Assembly: GCA_963978905.1 (NCBI GenBank)
Contig: OZ022258.1
Span: forward strand, 49,274,591-49,338,590
DNA: 64,000 bases
DNA from: Trichostrongylus colubriformis
Taxonomy: Eukaryota; Nematoda; Chromadorea; Rhabditida; Trichostrongylidae
Direction of reading: 5' to 3'
Shown: positions 1 through 12,681 of the stretch, one piece after another
Numbering within the stretch: position 1 is the stretch's first letter
Layout of the letters: the number at the start of each line of letters is the position of its first letter
The notes under the pieces: generated by a model
The model's input: only the letters and a program-made list of their open reading frames with translations
Told to the model about the DNA's origin: nothing
Databases searched by the model: none
Program-made: the position numbers and the translations under genes

Positions 1-1239
1 TTATATCTAGTGTCGTAACGTCCTAGCCTATTCAAGAGTACGACCGGGTGGGTATATCATCTTCTGCGCCATTCGTCCTTGGCAGGGTGGGTCACGCAAA
101 AAATTATTTTGAAACGGGGCTGTAGCAATTATATCATGTATAATTGACCAACCACCAAAGTTTAAGGCCTGTAGATGGCATTATACGCCGAAATATTGCA
201 AAAACGAGCCAAAGAACTTTGGAGACTTTTGAGGGGGCTTTTGAGTTTTTTAAATAAATATTTTAGAGTCGCAGTTGTTTTTAAACATTCAGATAACCAT
301 GAGGCTCCGGAACAGCACAATATCAAAGGACTTCCATACTATTCAGTCAGCACTTCAACTTTCATTTTCAACAATCTTTCCATATTCTTCCCGAAGTAAC
401 CATACCACTGCCTTAGAATAAAGAACCAATAACATACATTCATCGATCCCCGGGCTGTGCGGCGGCAGCCGAATTTTCTCCTGTATTCGCTGTCGGGTTT
501 TGTTCAGTGCCATCTTTATTGGAGTCGACTTGCTTATTTTATTGTTTAGTAGTAGTAAACTTACTCTACTGGCTCCTGTTTGAAACGGCCGCCGTTCGCT
601 GTTAACTTTGTTTGTTGGCCGTTATTCGAGCTAGCTATTACTTCGCCCGAATTGATTACGATCGATTTTCGTTCGCATAGTAGTGGTTAAGCAATAGGTA
701 ACGCTAGACTTGCTTCGCTGTACTGTACTGTTTGTTGTATCTGTGGTATTCCTTATCGGAAGCCATTGCCAGAACGGCAACTGGGCTTAACATCTCTCTT
801 TCGACGTTGTTGCCACCTCAGCAGGTATTTTTTGTGGATCTTCGTGTTGCGCCCTTGTTCGTGTCATTCGGTTTATTATTGCCAATCTGTGGTCTGACTG
901 GCTCATGGATAACGTCAATATGGACTTTGCTAGTGGATCGACTTTCTCTCAAGTTTGCGGCGATATTAATGGTCGGAATGAGTCTGTGTAGAAGGATCTA
1001 CAACAAAAAAATGAGGAGATTACAAAATTACGACGTGTCAGTGATCCAGTAGAAAAGGTCTTAAATGCTATGATGAGGTGACTGAGTTGTCTGAGAGCTG
1101 AAAATGTTGATCTAAAAAAGGAAATTATTGATTTACGTAATAGGGAATCTAAAGAAAGCTCGCCACCGTGTAGTCAGTTATCGAACCACATCGATTGTGG
1201 TAATCAGGTTAATGTCATGATTGCGTATTACCTTGTCAT
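1..1239. other. No recognisable gene
   Basis: Only short open frames occur here (for example 175-399 and 732-1052 on the plus strand) and none shows a domain, signal peptide or exon structure I recognise. The stretch 1090-1230 has a lysine and glutamate rich reading that might be a retrotransposon remnant, but it is broken and I do not call it. Confidence 0.4.
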
Positions 1240-2105
1240 GAAGAGGAGAGGCTCGATTTGCATTCAAGCAAAGGAATTTTTCTCAAATCTCCCCGCGTTT
1301 CCTTCATTGTGGTGCATCTACTAGAGTCATTCTGAAAGAGATTACAAAGACTTTCACAGAGAATACCTTCAATGTGGATCGTGTTTATAGCCAAGGACGT
1401 ACCTCCTAACGGAACCAAATAAGAATGTGACCTCGAACCCTAATCACCAATGTGGGAAAGGCGCCTTCTGGCGCTTAGTCGCGTGCACCGGCCCTATCAA
1501 AGGCACAGGGGAGCAGGAAAGAAAAACGTATTCTCAAACGCTGTTCCCTGTGAACGAACATTCGAACTCATGAAAGATGATGTGTAGCGTAAATCGCGTC
1601 GAAAAACCCGCTTTTGAGGCGATATTGCAATTCTAGCAATTTCACTTTGAACGGTACGCTTCACCTCAAACTGCACCCTTCAGATTCTTATGATTTGCAC
1701 TTTGCTGGCGTTTTAAAATTCTGGCCGTGATGGAATATCTAGGCGGAGTGCATAATGAATAGATTCTGTATATTTCGCACATTATTTATGGCTTGATTTG
1801 AAATCCTTTTTAATCCAGCATTAATAATACTATGTTCAATGGCCAACGCCACTGTTCTTTGATGTCACATAGGGCGATTCGACTTCTTCCATAATTATGT
1901 TGAACATGTGATACTGTACAGCAACAGACAAATGAGAAATGAAAAGGAGAATATGTGAAAGAGTGAAAAAAGTCTTTACAATATAAATCAGAAATTCACA
2001 CTCGATGTGATTTTGAGGCGTTGTATGTGCATGGTAACGAGGTGCAGGCTACCATAAAGCCATACCGCAAGTCATAATTGCCCCGTCCCAGTGTTCTTCA
2101 GAGTA
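1240..2105 (+). repeat. Dispersed repeat Ra, copy 1
   Basis: This block is matched in inverted orientation at 14385-15200. Shared landmarks are the AGGTACGTCCTTGGCTAT stretch near 1400, the pair of regular A/T-rich blocks near 1780-1870, and the end around 2045-2100. A shorter third copy lies at 61480-61720. One shared segment (about 1800-1860) reads on one strand like a hydrophobic leader, so Ra may derive from a gene exon, but no copy keeps a convincing gene. Confidence 0.7.
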
Positions 2106-2584
2106 TTGCGAAGAAATCACATAAACTTTTCTATTGATTAACTGGCTTTTCTCTTATTGTGAAGGGGCCATGCATATTACGAAGATAACAAAGAACATGC
2201 TGCTCGGTGACTACTGCATAGTAGACGCTAAGTAAACTTTCATTCTTTACTTGAGAAATTTTCTTCATCACTGAGTAATTGTCGTTGTTGAATTTTTGCG
2301 TATGAGTTGGTTCCCCTATTGTTCAAATGCCGTGCTACAGTATCCTCACAAATCTGACGCTATTTTATAGGTCCGATGATCCTAACGTGCTGGCATGTGG
2401 CGAATCCACTTATCATATTCTCCCCAACAAAGCATCCGTTGTTGAACGAACAGCGTCCATCTAGAGGACTAGGTAATTACAGCTTATTCATCATTGATAG
2501 GGAAATGTAAACGGAATTTCCGATAGAAATTATACTGAAAAGTCACCACTGTATTTCAAATTTTTCATGAACCACTATCAAAAG

Positions 2585-2830
2585 TATCCTATATGTATAC
2601 TATAGATGAGATATGGTTCAGCACAGGGAATGACATTCAGCTTGTTCTAACTTACTGAGTAAATATTAGTTAACTGCCTTTTTATGGCATTTACATATAC
2701 TCAACGTCGTTGCTGTCAAATACTTGGCTAGTGAGTGAACCACTCCCTCTTGAAATCATCCTTTTTGTCCTACACAAACGGTTATTTACCTATACACTGA
2801 CGCTACTGCTAAATGAAACCTAGACGCCTG
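2585..2830 (+). repeat. Dispersed repeat Rb, inverted partner at window end
   Basis: The segment containing GAGATATGGTTCAGCACAG and, further on, TCCTACACAAACGGTT is found inverted at 63776-64000. The two copies differ at many positions, so they are old. The rest of 2106-3334 shows no gene I can recognise. Confidence 0.65.
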
Positions 2831-3334
2831 ATGACGATGACTTACAAGGAAAGGGCTTCGAATTCACATGGAATTCAGAAATGAGACCCGGAAGCTTTCA
2901 TAGAGCTCCGATTACTGATTATAACTGTGAGAAACCAAAATTGCACGATGGCATTTTTAAGCGTGGTGCGAGAGGTCAATATTTGCCTCAGACCTCTCAC
3001 TGGCGAGGCACCTTGCCACCAGCACAGCCGCTAGGTAAGCCAACATCGACCACCGTAGGTCGTTGGTAGTGTTCCTTATCTGCAAGGTAGGGGTCGTTGA
3101 TTTGCTCCGCGTCGGTGAGGGCTTTTTTGCATCTTGTGTTTCATTGTCAGTAAGTAAGTTAGTAAGTTTTTTTCACTTCTCGACGTTTCCTTGTTTTGGT
3201 ATAGCACCCATTATTCACTCTGCTACTTTATTTAAACTACTAACATTACTCACAAGGGAAGGAAACCATTCGAAGAGACTTCCGTACCACACGAATTAGG
3301 CGTTGTTGTGTAAAAATATTATGATATTCGCGCA

Positions 3335-6300
3335 CAGGAGGTCGAATTACCATTCTGTGCAGCATCCTTCAGACCATAATACAAGAAGCTTCATCGAGAA
3401 GTTTTATACGAAATTGTCTCCCAAAAAAGACATTTGTGCATCGATTTTACAAAGAACCCAACAAGTGCTTCAGAAAAATCAGTTTGTCCATTGTCCATTT
3501 ATCTAGTCAATTCTTCTGGAAGAAACACACAACGTGCATTGCACCCTCCTTGGTATCTTTGCCGTTGCATCCAAAATCCGAACCATCAGCAACACGTTTG
3601 ATCTGAACATAATTGGCAATATATAATAGAATCTATCTGCAATCAATTCATCCACAACACATCTAAATACACTACCTCACCCTTTCGCTGCTTCCCTCCT
3701 TTCGCTCATCTTGGATCACAAGGTACTGAGAGTTAGACGCAGAGGACGAGGGGTTATGCCATTCGGCCGCAAATGCTACCATGCCTTCGCAGCAACTCGG
3801 CCAGTGAAGCGCAATGAGGTCGCGATAAAGAATCGAAGTCGCGCTTTTCAACGCGATGTCCCAAAAGATTACCTCTTCATGGGTGGCCTTTTCATTTACA
3901 CAGATAGCACTGTTGCCAGCTCTGCCTTCCTTTAGTTTCATCTTCCCTTGCCTTGAAACGGACTGTCTTATTCAGGGCATGCGCACTTGGGTGTATGGCT
4001 GCAGCCCTTCATGGCGAATCAATAAGTCAAGATACATTCCATGTTCGCTAGTGGGCGGGCGTCAAAGTGGTCGTTACTGGTGACATGCGATGGCCACAAC
4101 TCAGTGAGATGTTCAGGGTGTGCGAAAATCCTTCCAAGAACATCTAAAGAGTGACGAACAAGCTCGACCCAAGCATCTCGGCAAGGGTGAAGTACGTTAT
4201 TAAAAGGTAGATCAACGAATATGCATCAGTCAATTCAATTGAGCATGAACGGAATAAAAGTACAAAATCCGAAAAAAAGGGCCTTCCTTCACAAATGGTC
4301 CCCATCGAAGACATCTTTCCGTGCCCTCTGCGTCACTAGAGGGGTGATGCAACGGCGAGGGCAGCGATACTCTAGGAGATCATGTATTGGAACCCTTTCC
4401 CCCGATCATCAAAAAGCATAGTTCAAAATGAAGGCGTCGATTTATCACGAGTTTCGATCCCAGTTACTTACGTTGCTTACATGATCCTTGAAACTTTTAA
4501 TGGTTTGGCGCACTTTCTCCTCCATCGGTATATCTTTCTTCAAAAATGCCCTTAACGAACGTTGTTCATTTGTAGGATACATGGGGAATAATTCTGTAGA
4601 CCATCGAGTACAAACCTCTTATTTTGGAGCGTGAAATAAGGCGAATCTTGCCTAACAAATTTCCCTGGCTCCTCAATTTCTTGTAGAGCATGCTGCGACA
4701 TAGTGCTGTTCCATCTCTGTAAGCAAAATCGCTGTTTCTTAAGTACCGCTGTGTAAAAGGCTCATTTACGATAGCCGAGGTATTTCAGTCTTTCGCGAGC
4801 AATGGCAAGTCATCAGACAGCTAGTCGCATAGGCGGTTATTGGTGTTGGAATGCCAGGCATCCTCCACTACCCTATGCGAATGGCAAGTGCATCATTGTC
4901 TGTTCCGTGCTTTCTAACGATGACCGGGAAGAGAGGAAGGGCGGCTGACGTGAGACATCGAAACTGAGGAGACAGTACCACTTGCTTCCGTGTATACCGT
5001 ATCGTTTTAAAAAGCACTTACCACATTTAGGCTGTTTTCTTCGTTGAAGAATTTCGTGTACACTTGGGGGTCTTGTACTGAAAAGCATGATTCATTTGCA
5101 TTCTTAAGAGAGTGCCAATTGCACTGGAAATTCCAAAAACTTCAATGGTATACAGTATTGTAAAAGCTGTTCTTACGTTGGGCTCCAGCTTTCGCCAGGA
5201 GGACTGAGAGTAGAGCAATGGCAAACAACATTGTGAGTGGTTGACCCTCAATTCGCTCCCTCTTATATGTGGGCCAAATTCGTCATCATATTTCATAACC
5301 ATTTCAGAAAATTTGTACTCTGGTCTGAACAATTTTGACTGGTAGCTATTTTCGTCCTTTTTCAATCACCGATTGAAATTAAATCATAGCATTTTCACTG
5401 CTCACGCTTCAGTTTGCGCTTTCAAAAAGGTTTTTCCTCTGAAACGTCTGGATGGAGCTTGATTCGTTCTGTAACACAACACCAATGTGAGAATATTCGG
5501 AGTGAGCAGTAGTAGCTAAAGAAATGGTGCACGGAAAAAAAGAGTTTCTTTGTCACCCACACATTTACTTATTCGACCCCTTTTTCACTCACAGATTGAA
5601 CAAATTCATGTCATTTTCACTGCTCACGCTTCACTTTGCGCTTTCAAAAAGGTTTTTCCCCTGAAACGTCTGGATGGAGCTTGATTCGTTGTGTCACACA
5701 ACACCAATGTGAGAATATTCGGAGTGAGCAGTAGTAGCTAAAGGAATCGTGCACGAAAAAATGAGTTTCTTTGTCACCCATAACAAGGGCTGCATGCAAA
5801 GTCCATGCGAAAAAGTAGAGAGCCGGCTAAGATGCAGCTCCTTAAGGTGGTGGCCGAGAGGGTCGGGTCGCGGCCTCAGAGTAAATGGCTGCCCCGTCGT
5901 TCGCAACGGTGAGGGCTCGGTCACCAATGAGAGAGGCAGTATTTTAACCGGGATCTCACTTTTTGTGTGGAACTCTTTGTGCGGCCCTTACCAGGGATAT
6001 ATAACGTAAGTATACGGGGTAATAGAGAAAATCATTTTTCCGTCCTTGGTTTCTGTAATTATGTACAACTTACGATCCTCAGTATACATAAAACGCTTTG
6101 ACTTCCTGTTTGTACGTCCGTCCTTACTTCTGTTTGTTTGCCACGTAATTAGATATAATATGAAAAACGACCTGTGGGGATGGGGACTAGTTTGGGAAAG
6201 GTAGGATGGGACAAGAAGTAAGAAGTACACAGGGGCCAAGTTAAGCTCCGCCCACAGTGGACGGAGCGTTCACTAAAACGTTCTGTCCTTGGATCTGTAA

Positions 6301-7230
6301 TTGCTTGCTCAGGCCAAGAATCGTTCAAATGTGAGGAAAAGGTAGCTAAGGCCAGTCATGAGTACCCATAAAAGAGGCATGGCACAGTTGTTCAAGTAAT
6401 CTTGAGCCCACTTGAAGAAAGGAAACCCGCCCACAGCGGATGTAGCGTGATGAGGTAATGGGTACCGAGTAAATTTATAGAAAAAAGCAATTCCGATCGA
6501 CCAACTAACGCCCATAATGTTACGTGCTCAGTAGTATTCGCAAGCCAACTGGCCAAACTGTTAAAGCTAATATCAACCAGGCTAGGTAGATCCTCTCGCA
6601 TCTGCTGAGATTGTGCCAATTAGGCTCTACAATGTGCAGATAAGGGCTTAGCGCCTACAAGGTGCGTCCGTGCCCATTTCCTAAGGGCTTCACGGCCCCA
6701 CCACTCAACGTAGTCAACCTGTGCATCGCTGTCTCTCATCTCTCTTGTCATCATCTTTCTTTTTGGTCTCTCATAGCCTTCGCATTTCAACACAATAACG
6801 AAAATCGAAGATACTTGGGGTATCGGATGTTTGAGGTATTTCATTTCACCTTGCTTCACTTGCTGGAGTCTTTGCATCTCTAGTTCCAACTTTTAGTGAG
6901 CAATTCTCATGCCTTCACCGGAGGGACTATCCAAGCGAGCTCCGTGAAGTGCTTTGAAAAGAAAGATGATATTTTCGGAAATTTATAATAGCCACACAGA
7001 GTGATGAGGGTCAAGTCTCGTGATGAGAAAGCTAAAACACCCGCCACAAGTTTTCAAGAAGCCATTTTTTTATTCTGCACCATGAACCTTTCGTTATCAT
7101 TTGATCTCTTTATAGTTATGTCTTTTGAATCAACTCATCTAGCTCTAAAAGATGGTTTACCACAGTTTTTTTGAAAAGCTCATTTTTCACCTTTTCGCAT
7201 GTTCGAAGTGCCAGCGGGCACTCACAAGCG
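3335..7230 (-). repeat. Left arm of palindrome 1
   Basis: Read on the minus strand this arm parallels 7540-12300 on the plus strand. Corresponding landmarks are the signal-peptide exon (5177-5231 versus 10195-10249), the block with the TTTTCGTGCAC motif (about 5530-5760 versus 9650-9910) and the core fold-back (6140-7230 versus 7540-8830). The arms differ by point changes and indels; the right arm carries about 380 bp near 11370-11750 that is absent here. The divergence makes this palindrome older than the one at 25.9-38.0 kb. Confidence 0.8.
4472..5231 (-). pseudogene. Unidentified secreted-protein gene, copy P1L, frameshifted
   Basis: The first exon (5231 down to 5177) encodes an 18-residue hydrophobic leader beginning MLFAIALLSVLLAKAG, typical of a signal peptide, and ends at a GTAAG donor. 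A later exon (4716 down to 4472) lies between a TTACAG acceptor and a GTAAGT donor. Its frame conserved with the other copies reads CRSMLYKKLRSQG and later EEKVRQTIKSFKDHVS. An extra C in a run of four Cs (near 4595) breaks the frame: this exon is 245 nt here against 244 nt in copy A. A middle exon with TRPPSVHEILQRRKQPKC is likely, but I could not make the phase of exon 1 agree with it. The family is not recognised. I infer a secreted nematode protein whose copy here is a pseudogene. Confidence 0.5.
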
Positions 7231-8830
7231 ACCGACGCGCGCAATAATTATAACCAAGCAAAGCGGCCCCCAACACAACTCAATAACTTATAGGGCTGCT
7301 ATCCTATTTAAAACTAAATAACAATTAGCATTCAATTCCTTAAGGGGACAATGGTCATGTTTTCAAAGAATCACAAATGATGACTACCATAGCAATTGGG
7401 TGAACTGATACCATGATGACCAATATCACTCTTAATGAACTAAAACTTAATTTTTATTTAGTTTGAACAGGATCGGAGCTCTATAAGTGGTTGAGCTGTG
7501 TTGGGGCTACTTTGCTTGGTTATAGTTATAGCGCGCGTCGGTCGTTTAAGTGCCCGCTGGCATTCCGAGCATGCGAAAAGGTGAAAAATGAGCTTCTCAA
7601 AAACTGATAAACCATCTTGTAGAGCTAAATAAGCTGGTTCAAAAAATATATAATTATAAGAAGATCAAATGATTACGAACCGGGTCATGGTGAAAAGTAA
7701 GAAAAATGGCTTTCTAAAGACTTGTGGCGGGTGTTTCAAAATATATAATTATAAGAAGATCAAATGATTACGAGCCGGGTCATGGTGAAAAGTAAGAAAA
7801 ATGGCTTTCTTAAAACTTGCCCGTGTTCTGGGCGTTCTAGCTTTCTCATCACGAAACTTGACCCCCATCACTCTGTGTGGCTGTTATAAATCTCCGAAAA
7901 CAACATCTTTCTTCTCGCAGCACTGCACGGAGCTCGTTCCAATAGTCCCTCCGGTAAAGGCATGAGAAATGCTCATTAAAAGTTAGAACTAGAGATGCAA
8001 ATACTCCAGCGGGTGAAGAAAGGTAATGTGGACTACCTCAAACATCCGATATCCCAAGTATCTTCGATTTTCGTTATTGTGTTGAAGTGCGAAGTCTATG
8101 AGAGACCAGAAAGAAAGGCGGATGACAAGAGAGATGAGAGACATCGATGCGCAGGTTGTCTACATTGAGCGGTGGAGCGGTGAAGCCTTTAAGAGGTGGG
8201 CATGGACGCACCTTATAGGGGCGTAGACCCTTATGTGCACACTGTAGAGCCAAATCGGCACAATCTCAGCGGATGCGGAGTACCTAGCCATGGTTGGTTT
8301 TATTGGCTTTATTAGTTTGACCAGTTGGCTGGCGAACACTACTGTGAGCGTAACATCATGGGCGTTAGTTGGTCGATCGGAATTGCTTTTTTCTATAAAT
8401 TTACTCTGCATCCATTACCTCATCACGCTGCACGCACTGTGGGCGGGTTTCCTTTCTTTAAGTGTGCTGAAGATTACTTGTACATTGGTCATTTCTGCTG
8501 ACTTTCTCCAGGTCTCAAGGCTGCGTTGGAATGGAGTTATGAATTTTCATTGTATGGCCCCCCACTCGGGGTGCGCTCCGCCCACTGTGCCCAGGCCTCT
8601 TTTATAGATACTCATGGCTGGCCTTAGCCTACCTTTTCCTCACGTTTGGACCATTCTCGACCCGAGCAAAGAATTATTGATCCAAGGACAGAACGTTTCA
8701 GTGCACGCTCCGCCCACTGTGGGCGGAGCTTAAAGTGACCCATGTTACTTTTTACTTCTTGTCACATCCTACCCTTCCTTAACTTGTCCCCAACTCCACA
8801 GGTCGTTCTTTATATTATATCTAACCAGTT
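6140..8830. mobile_element. Large fold-back element at the core of palindrome 1
   Basis: Arms of about 1.1 kb (about 6140-7230 and 7540-8830) are inverted copies of each other. Outer ends share CTCCGCCCAC next to GGACAGAACGTTT-like sequence, and the inner part shares CATCTCTCTTGTCATC. A spacer of about 300 bp (7231-7539) separates the arms. The outer sequences are the same family as the tandem array at 24.7-26.0 kb and the DNA flanking the LTR element at 45.8 and 50.5 kb. There is no transposase frame. It is probably a non-autonomous fold-back transposon. Confidence 0.6.
7638..7820 (+). repeat. Two-copy tandem duplication, about 95 bp unit
   Basis: The segment with ATATAATTATAAGAAGATC and GGGTCATGGTGAAAAGTAAG occurs twice in a row (starting near 7638 and near 7733) with very few changes. 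It is found only in the right arm of the fold-back, so it arose after the arms formed. Confidence 0.75.
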
Positions 8831-10156
8831 GGCGGGCGCACACTACTGCGCGCGATTCATGGCTTCTGAGCTATTGAATTGGAAAAAAGCAGAGAAGATG
8901 GCGTGATAAAAAAGCATTGAGGTGCCAATATGCTTCAGTCGCTTTTCATCAAACCCATTTTGCACGTCATCGACATGAATAGCGCAGTAGCGTGCGTCAG
9001 CCAACTGGTCATATGTAAAATTCAGGATCCCATCTTTGCTGCGACTCGAGATATGGATCTCCCGTCATTCGCCTTTCGAAGCTCCTTATCAGCCCCTACC
9101 ACTTGCTATCACTTCCTTTCACCATTGATGTCCCCTTACCACCCTCTATATCACTTTTAAAATTCAGTGTTCCAGCTGTAGTGCGACGCGATATTTGAAT
9201 TTCGTCACAGACGGAGGGACGGACAAAGGGACGGAGGGACAGAGAGACGAAGCGTTTCATATATAGTAAGGATTACGTGACAGACAGACAGACAGAAGGA
9301 CGGACGGACGTACAAACAGACAGTCAAAACGTTTTATATATAATGAGGATCATAAATTGTACATAATTACAGGAATCAAGCACAGAAAAATGAGTTTCTC
9401 TGTTACCCCATATACTTATGTTATATTTGCATGGTAAGGGCCGCACAAAATGGTCCACACAAAAAAGTGAGAATCCGACTAAAATACAGCTTCTCAAATT
9501 GGTGACCGAGCCCTTACCGTTGCGGACGACGGGGCAGCCATTTACTCTAAGGCCGCGACCCGACCCCCTCGGCCACCACCTTGAGGAGCTGCATCTTAGC
9601 CGGCTCTCTACTTTTTCGCATGGACTTTGCATGCGGCCCTTATTATGGGTGACAAAGAAACTCATTTTTTCGTGCACGATTCCTTTAGCTACTACTGCTC
9701 ACTCCGAATATTCTCACATTGGTGTTGTGTGACACAACGAATCAAGCTCCATCCAGACGTTTCAGGGGAAAAACCTTTTTGAAAGCGCAAAGTGAAGCGT
9801 GCGCAGTAAAAATGACATGATTTTGTTCAATAAGTGAGTGAAAAAGGGGTCGAATAAGTAAATGTGTGGGTGACAAAGAAACTCTTTTTTTTCGTGCACC
9901 ATTCCTTTAGCTACTACTGCTCACTCCGAATATTCTCACATTGGTGTTGTGTTGCAGAACGAATTGAGCTCCATCCAGACCTTTCAGAGGAAAAACCTTT
10001 TTGAAAGCGCAAACTGAAGCGTGAGCAGTGAAAATGATATGATTTAATTTCAATCGGTGATTGAAAAAGGACGAAAATAGCTACCAGTCAAAATTGTTCA
10101 TACCGTAGTACAAATTTTCTGAAATGATTATGAAATATGATGACGAATTTGGCCCA

Positions 10157-10166
10157 CATATAAGAG
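10157..10166 (+). promoter_or_regulatory. Possible TATA box of secreted-protein gene
   Basis: An ATATAAG motif at 10158-10164 lies 31-37 bases upstream of the ATG at 10195. The same spacing is kept in the copies near 5270, 31075 and 32800. A start site between the box and the ATG would leave only a very short leader. Confidence 0.35.
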
Positions 10167-10194
10167 GGAGCGAATTGAGGGTCAACCACTCACA

Positions 10195-10952
10195 ATGTTG
10201 TTTGCCATTGCTCTACTCTCAGTCCTCCTGGCGAAAGCTGGAGCCCAACGTAAGAACAGCTTTTACAATACTGTATACCATTGAAGTTTTTGGAATTTCC
10301 AGTGCAATTGGCACTCTCTTAAGAATGCAAATGAATCATGCTTTTCAGTACAAGACCCCCAATTGTACACGAAATTCTTCAACGAAGAAAACAGCCTAAA
10401 TCTGGTGAGTGTTTTTTAAACGATAGTGATATACACGGAAGGAAATGGTACTTCTCCTCAGTTTTGATGTCTCACGTCAGCCAGCCCTTCCTCTCTTCGC
10501 TGTCATCGTTAGAAAGACACGAACAGACAATAATTCACATGCCATTCGCATAGGGTAATGGGCGGTGCCTGACATTCCAACATCTATAACCGGCTCTGCG
10601 ACTAGCTCTGATGACTTGCCATGCTCGCGGAAGGGACTGAAATACCTCAGCTATCGTAAATGAGCCATTCACACAGCGATACTGGAAAAAGAGCGATTTC
10701 GCTTACAGAGATGGAACCCACATATGTCGCAGCATGCTCTACAAGAAATTGAGAAGCCAGGGAAATTTTCGCAAAAAGATTCAGCATATTTCAAGCTCGA
10801 AAACAAGAGGTTTGTACACGATGGTTTGCAGAGTTATTCCCATGTATCCTACAAAATAACAACGTTCGTTAAGGGAACTGAAGGGAGACAATCTACCAGT
10901 GGAGGAGAAAGTACGCCAAACTATTGAAAAATTCAAGGATGATGTAAGCGAA
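10195..10952 (+). pseudogene. Unidentified secreted-protein gene, copy A, one stop
   Basis: Exon 1 (10195-10249) encodes the leader MLFAIALLSVLLAKAG and ends at a GTAAG donor. A middle exon ends at 10404 before GTGAGT and reads TRPPIVHEILQRRKQPKS in the frame that continues into the next exon. The third exon runs from 10709 or 10711 to 10952, between a TTACAG acceptor and a GTAAGT donor, and reads CRSMLYKKLRSQG then PVEEKVRQTIEKFKDD. A TAA interrupts it where copy P1L has a GAA codon. The phase between exon 1 and the middle exon does not close with the sites I can see. A further cysteine-containing exon may lie at 11975-12133 (GCNGKE, then HIVCFFQK). The family is not recognised. I infer a secreted product from the leader only. 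Confidence 0.5.
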
Positions 10953-12544
10953 GTAAGTGACTGATATCGAAACTCGCGATAAATCAACGCCTTCATTTTG
11001 AACTATGCTTTTTGATGATCGGGGGAAAGGGTTCCAATACATGATCTCCTAGAGTATCGCTGCCCTCACCGTTGCATCACCCCTCTAGTGACGCAGAGGG
11101 CACGGAAAGATGTCTTCGATGGGGACCATTTGTGAAGAAAGGCCCTTTTTTTCGGATTTTGTACTTTTATTCCGTTCATGCTCAATTGAATTGACTGATG
11201 CATATTCGTTGATCTACCTTTTAATAACGTACTTCACCCTTGCCGAGATGCTTGGGTCGAGCTTGTTCGTCACTCTTTAGATGTTCTTGGAAGGATTTTC
11301 GCACACCCTGAACATCTCACTGAGTTGTGGCCATCGCATGTCACCAGTAACGACCAATTTGCTCAATCGCATCATCGCACTGACTTTCCGAGTTGTCCGC
11401 TGTAGGAGACGGCCGCAGGCCAACTTTAGTTGTAGCACCTGACTACCAGCGCAGTGGAGTGGCCATTCCCAACTACATTAGCACTCATGTAAGTACATCT
11501 AGAATCAACATAAGAAAGAACAAAGGAGAACGTAAAAGGAATGACCAACTTTATAATGGAAACATCTTCTCTTGGCACCATGCCAAGGCGTCAAATTGGC
11601 GAGTTTGTGCAATGGCGGCCACTTGAACTCGTCCACACTACGTCTGTTCTACCGTAAGCCAAAATTACTCCCTTACGGTTCATTAAAGGAAACGGAAGAT
11701 GGAAATGAACGAAGACAAAGCTAGCAACAATGTTATCTGTAAACGAAAAGGCCAGTCATGAAGAGATAATCTTTGGCGGACCTCGCGTTGAAAAGCGCGA
11801 CTTCGAAGTCTTTATCGCGATTTCATTGCGCTTCACTGGCCGAGTTAAGGCAGGGTAGCATTTGCGTCCGAATGGCATAACCCCTCGTCCTCTGCGTCTA
11901 ACTCTTAGTAGCTTGTGTTACAAGGTGAGCGAAAGCAGGGAAGCAGTGAAAAGGGCGAGTTGCGTCTTCAGATGTATTGTGGAAAATTGATTGCAGATAG
12001 ATCCTACTATATAATACCAATTATGTTCAGATCAGACGTCTCGCTGATGATTCGGATTTTGGATGCAACGGCAAAGAAACCGAGGGTGCAATGCACATTG
12101 TGTGTTTCTTCCAGAAGAATTATGACTGGATGAAAGGACAATGGCAAAACTGATTTTTCTGAAGTACTTGTTGGATTCTTCGTAGAATCGATGCACAAAA
12201 TACCTTTTTTGGGAGACAACTTCGCATAAAATTTCTTGATGAAGCTTCTTGTATTATGGTCTGGGCGATGATGCACAGAGGGGTAGTGACGAATTAGTAT
12301 GAACGGAAATTGGCGATCAGATAGGAACTCTTCTATCCAGGCAATAATCCTCGGATGAATATCCACGACTTCCATTCATGTGCAAATTTTTATGAAGCCC
12401 TCTAAAAGAATAAACACTTGTAAAAATCGAGCCTCTGCTAACTTCTGAAAGATTAATGTAGAATTATAGAGAACGTGAGTATATTTTTCTCGAAATTTCT
12501 TTAATTCACATTCGCATTCGCACTGGTCCTTCACGTAAAACACG

Positions 12545-12681
12545 TACAGTCTAGTTCCCGAAGGCTGGCAAGGCGTTGCCTACAGACTTGGGTGAGAGTG
12601 TGCGGCGGGGTGAGAGAGATCGATACACGTTTATCCAAGTCCGTAGGCCTCGCCCTGCCAGCCTTCGGGAAATGGACTGTA
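12545..12681 (+). mobile_element. Hairpin MITE, copy in unit A
   Basis: The 137-bp element begins TACAGTC and ends GACTGTA. Its two halves are inverted repeats of about 48 bp sharing TTCCCGAAGGCTGGCA, with a short GAGAG-rich loop. It has no coding capacity and can fold into one long hairpin. It moved into the unit before the unit was duplicated, since all three copies carry it at the same place. Confidence 0.7.

Larger units (their letters stand above)
7540..12300 (+). repeat. Right arm of palindrome 1
   Basis: This is the inverted counterpart of 3335-7230. From about 9806 onward the arm is also part of the 4.56 kb duplicon that recurs at 26.9-31.4 kb and 32.4-37.0 kb with far fewer differences. 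This copy was therefore probably the source, or a sibling, of those later duplications. Confidence 0.8.

Noticed and set aside
10724..10927. Open frame beginning MSQHALQEIEKPG as the coding frame of the duplicon exon
   Set aside because: It is conserved in only part of the exon. The other frame (CRSMLYKKLRSQG to EEKVRQTI) is conserved along the whole exon between the splice sites in diverged copies.
12007..12375. 122-residue minus-strand frame repeated in three places
   Set aside because: It is open in the recent copies only because they are near-identical. Older copies break it, and the plus-strand frame there (GCNGKE, HIVCFF) is the conserved one.
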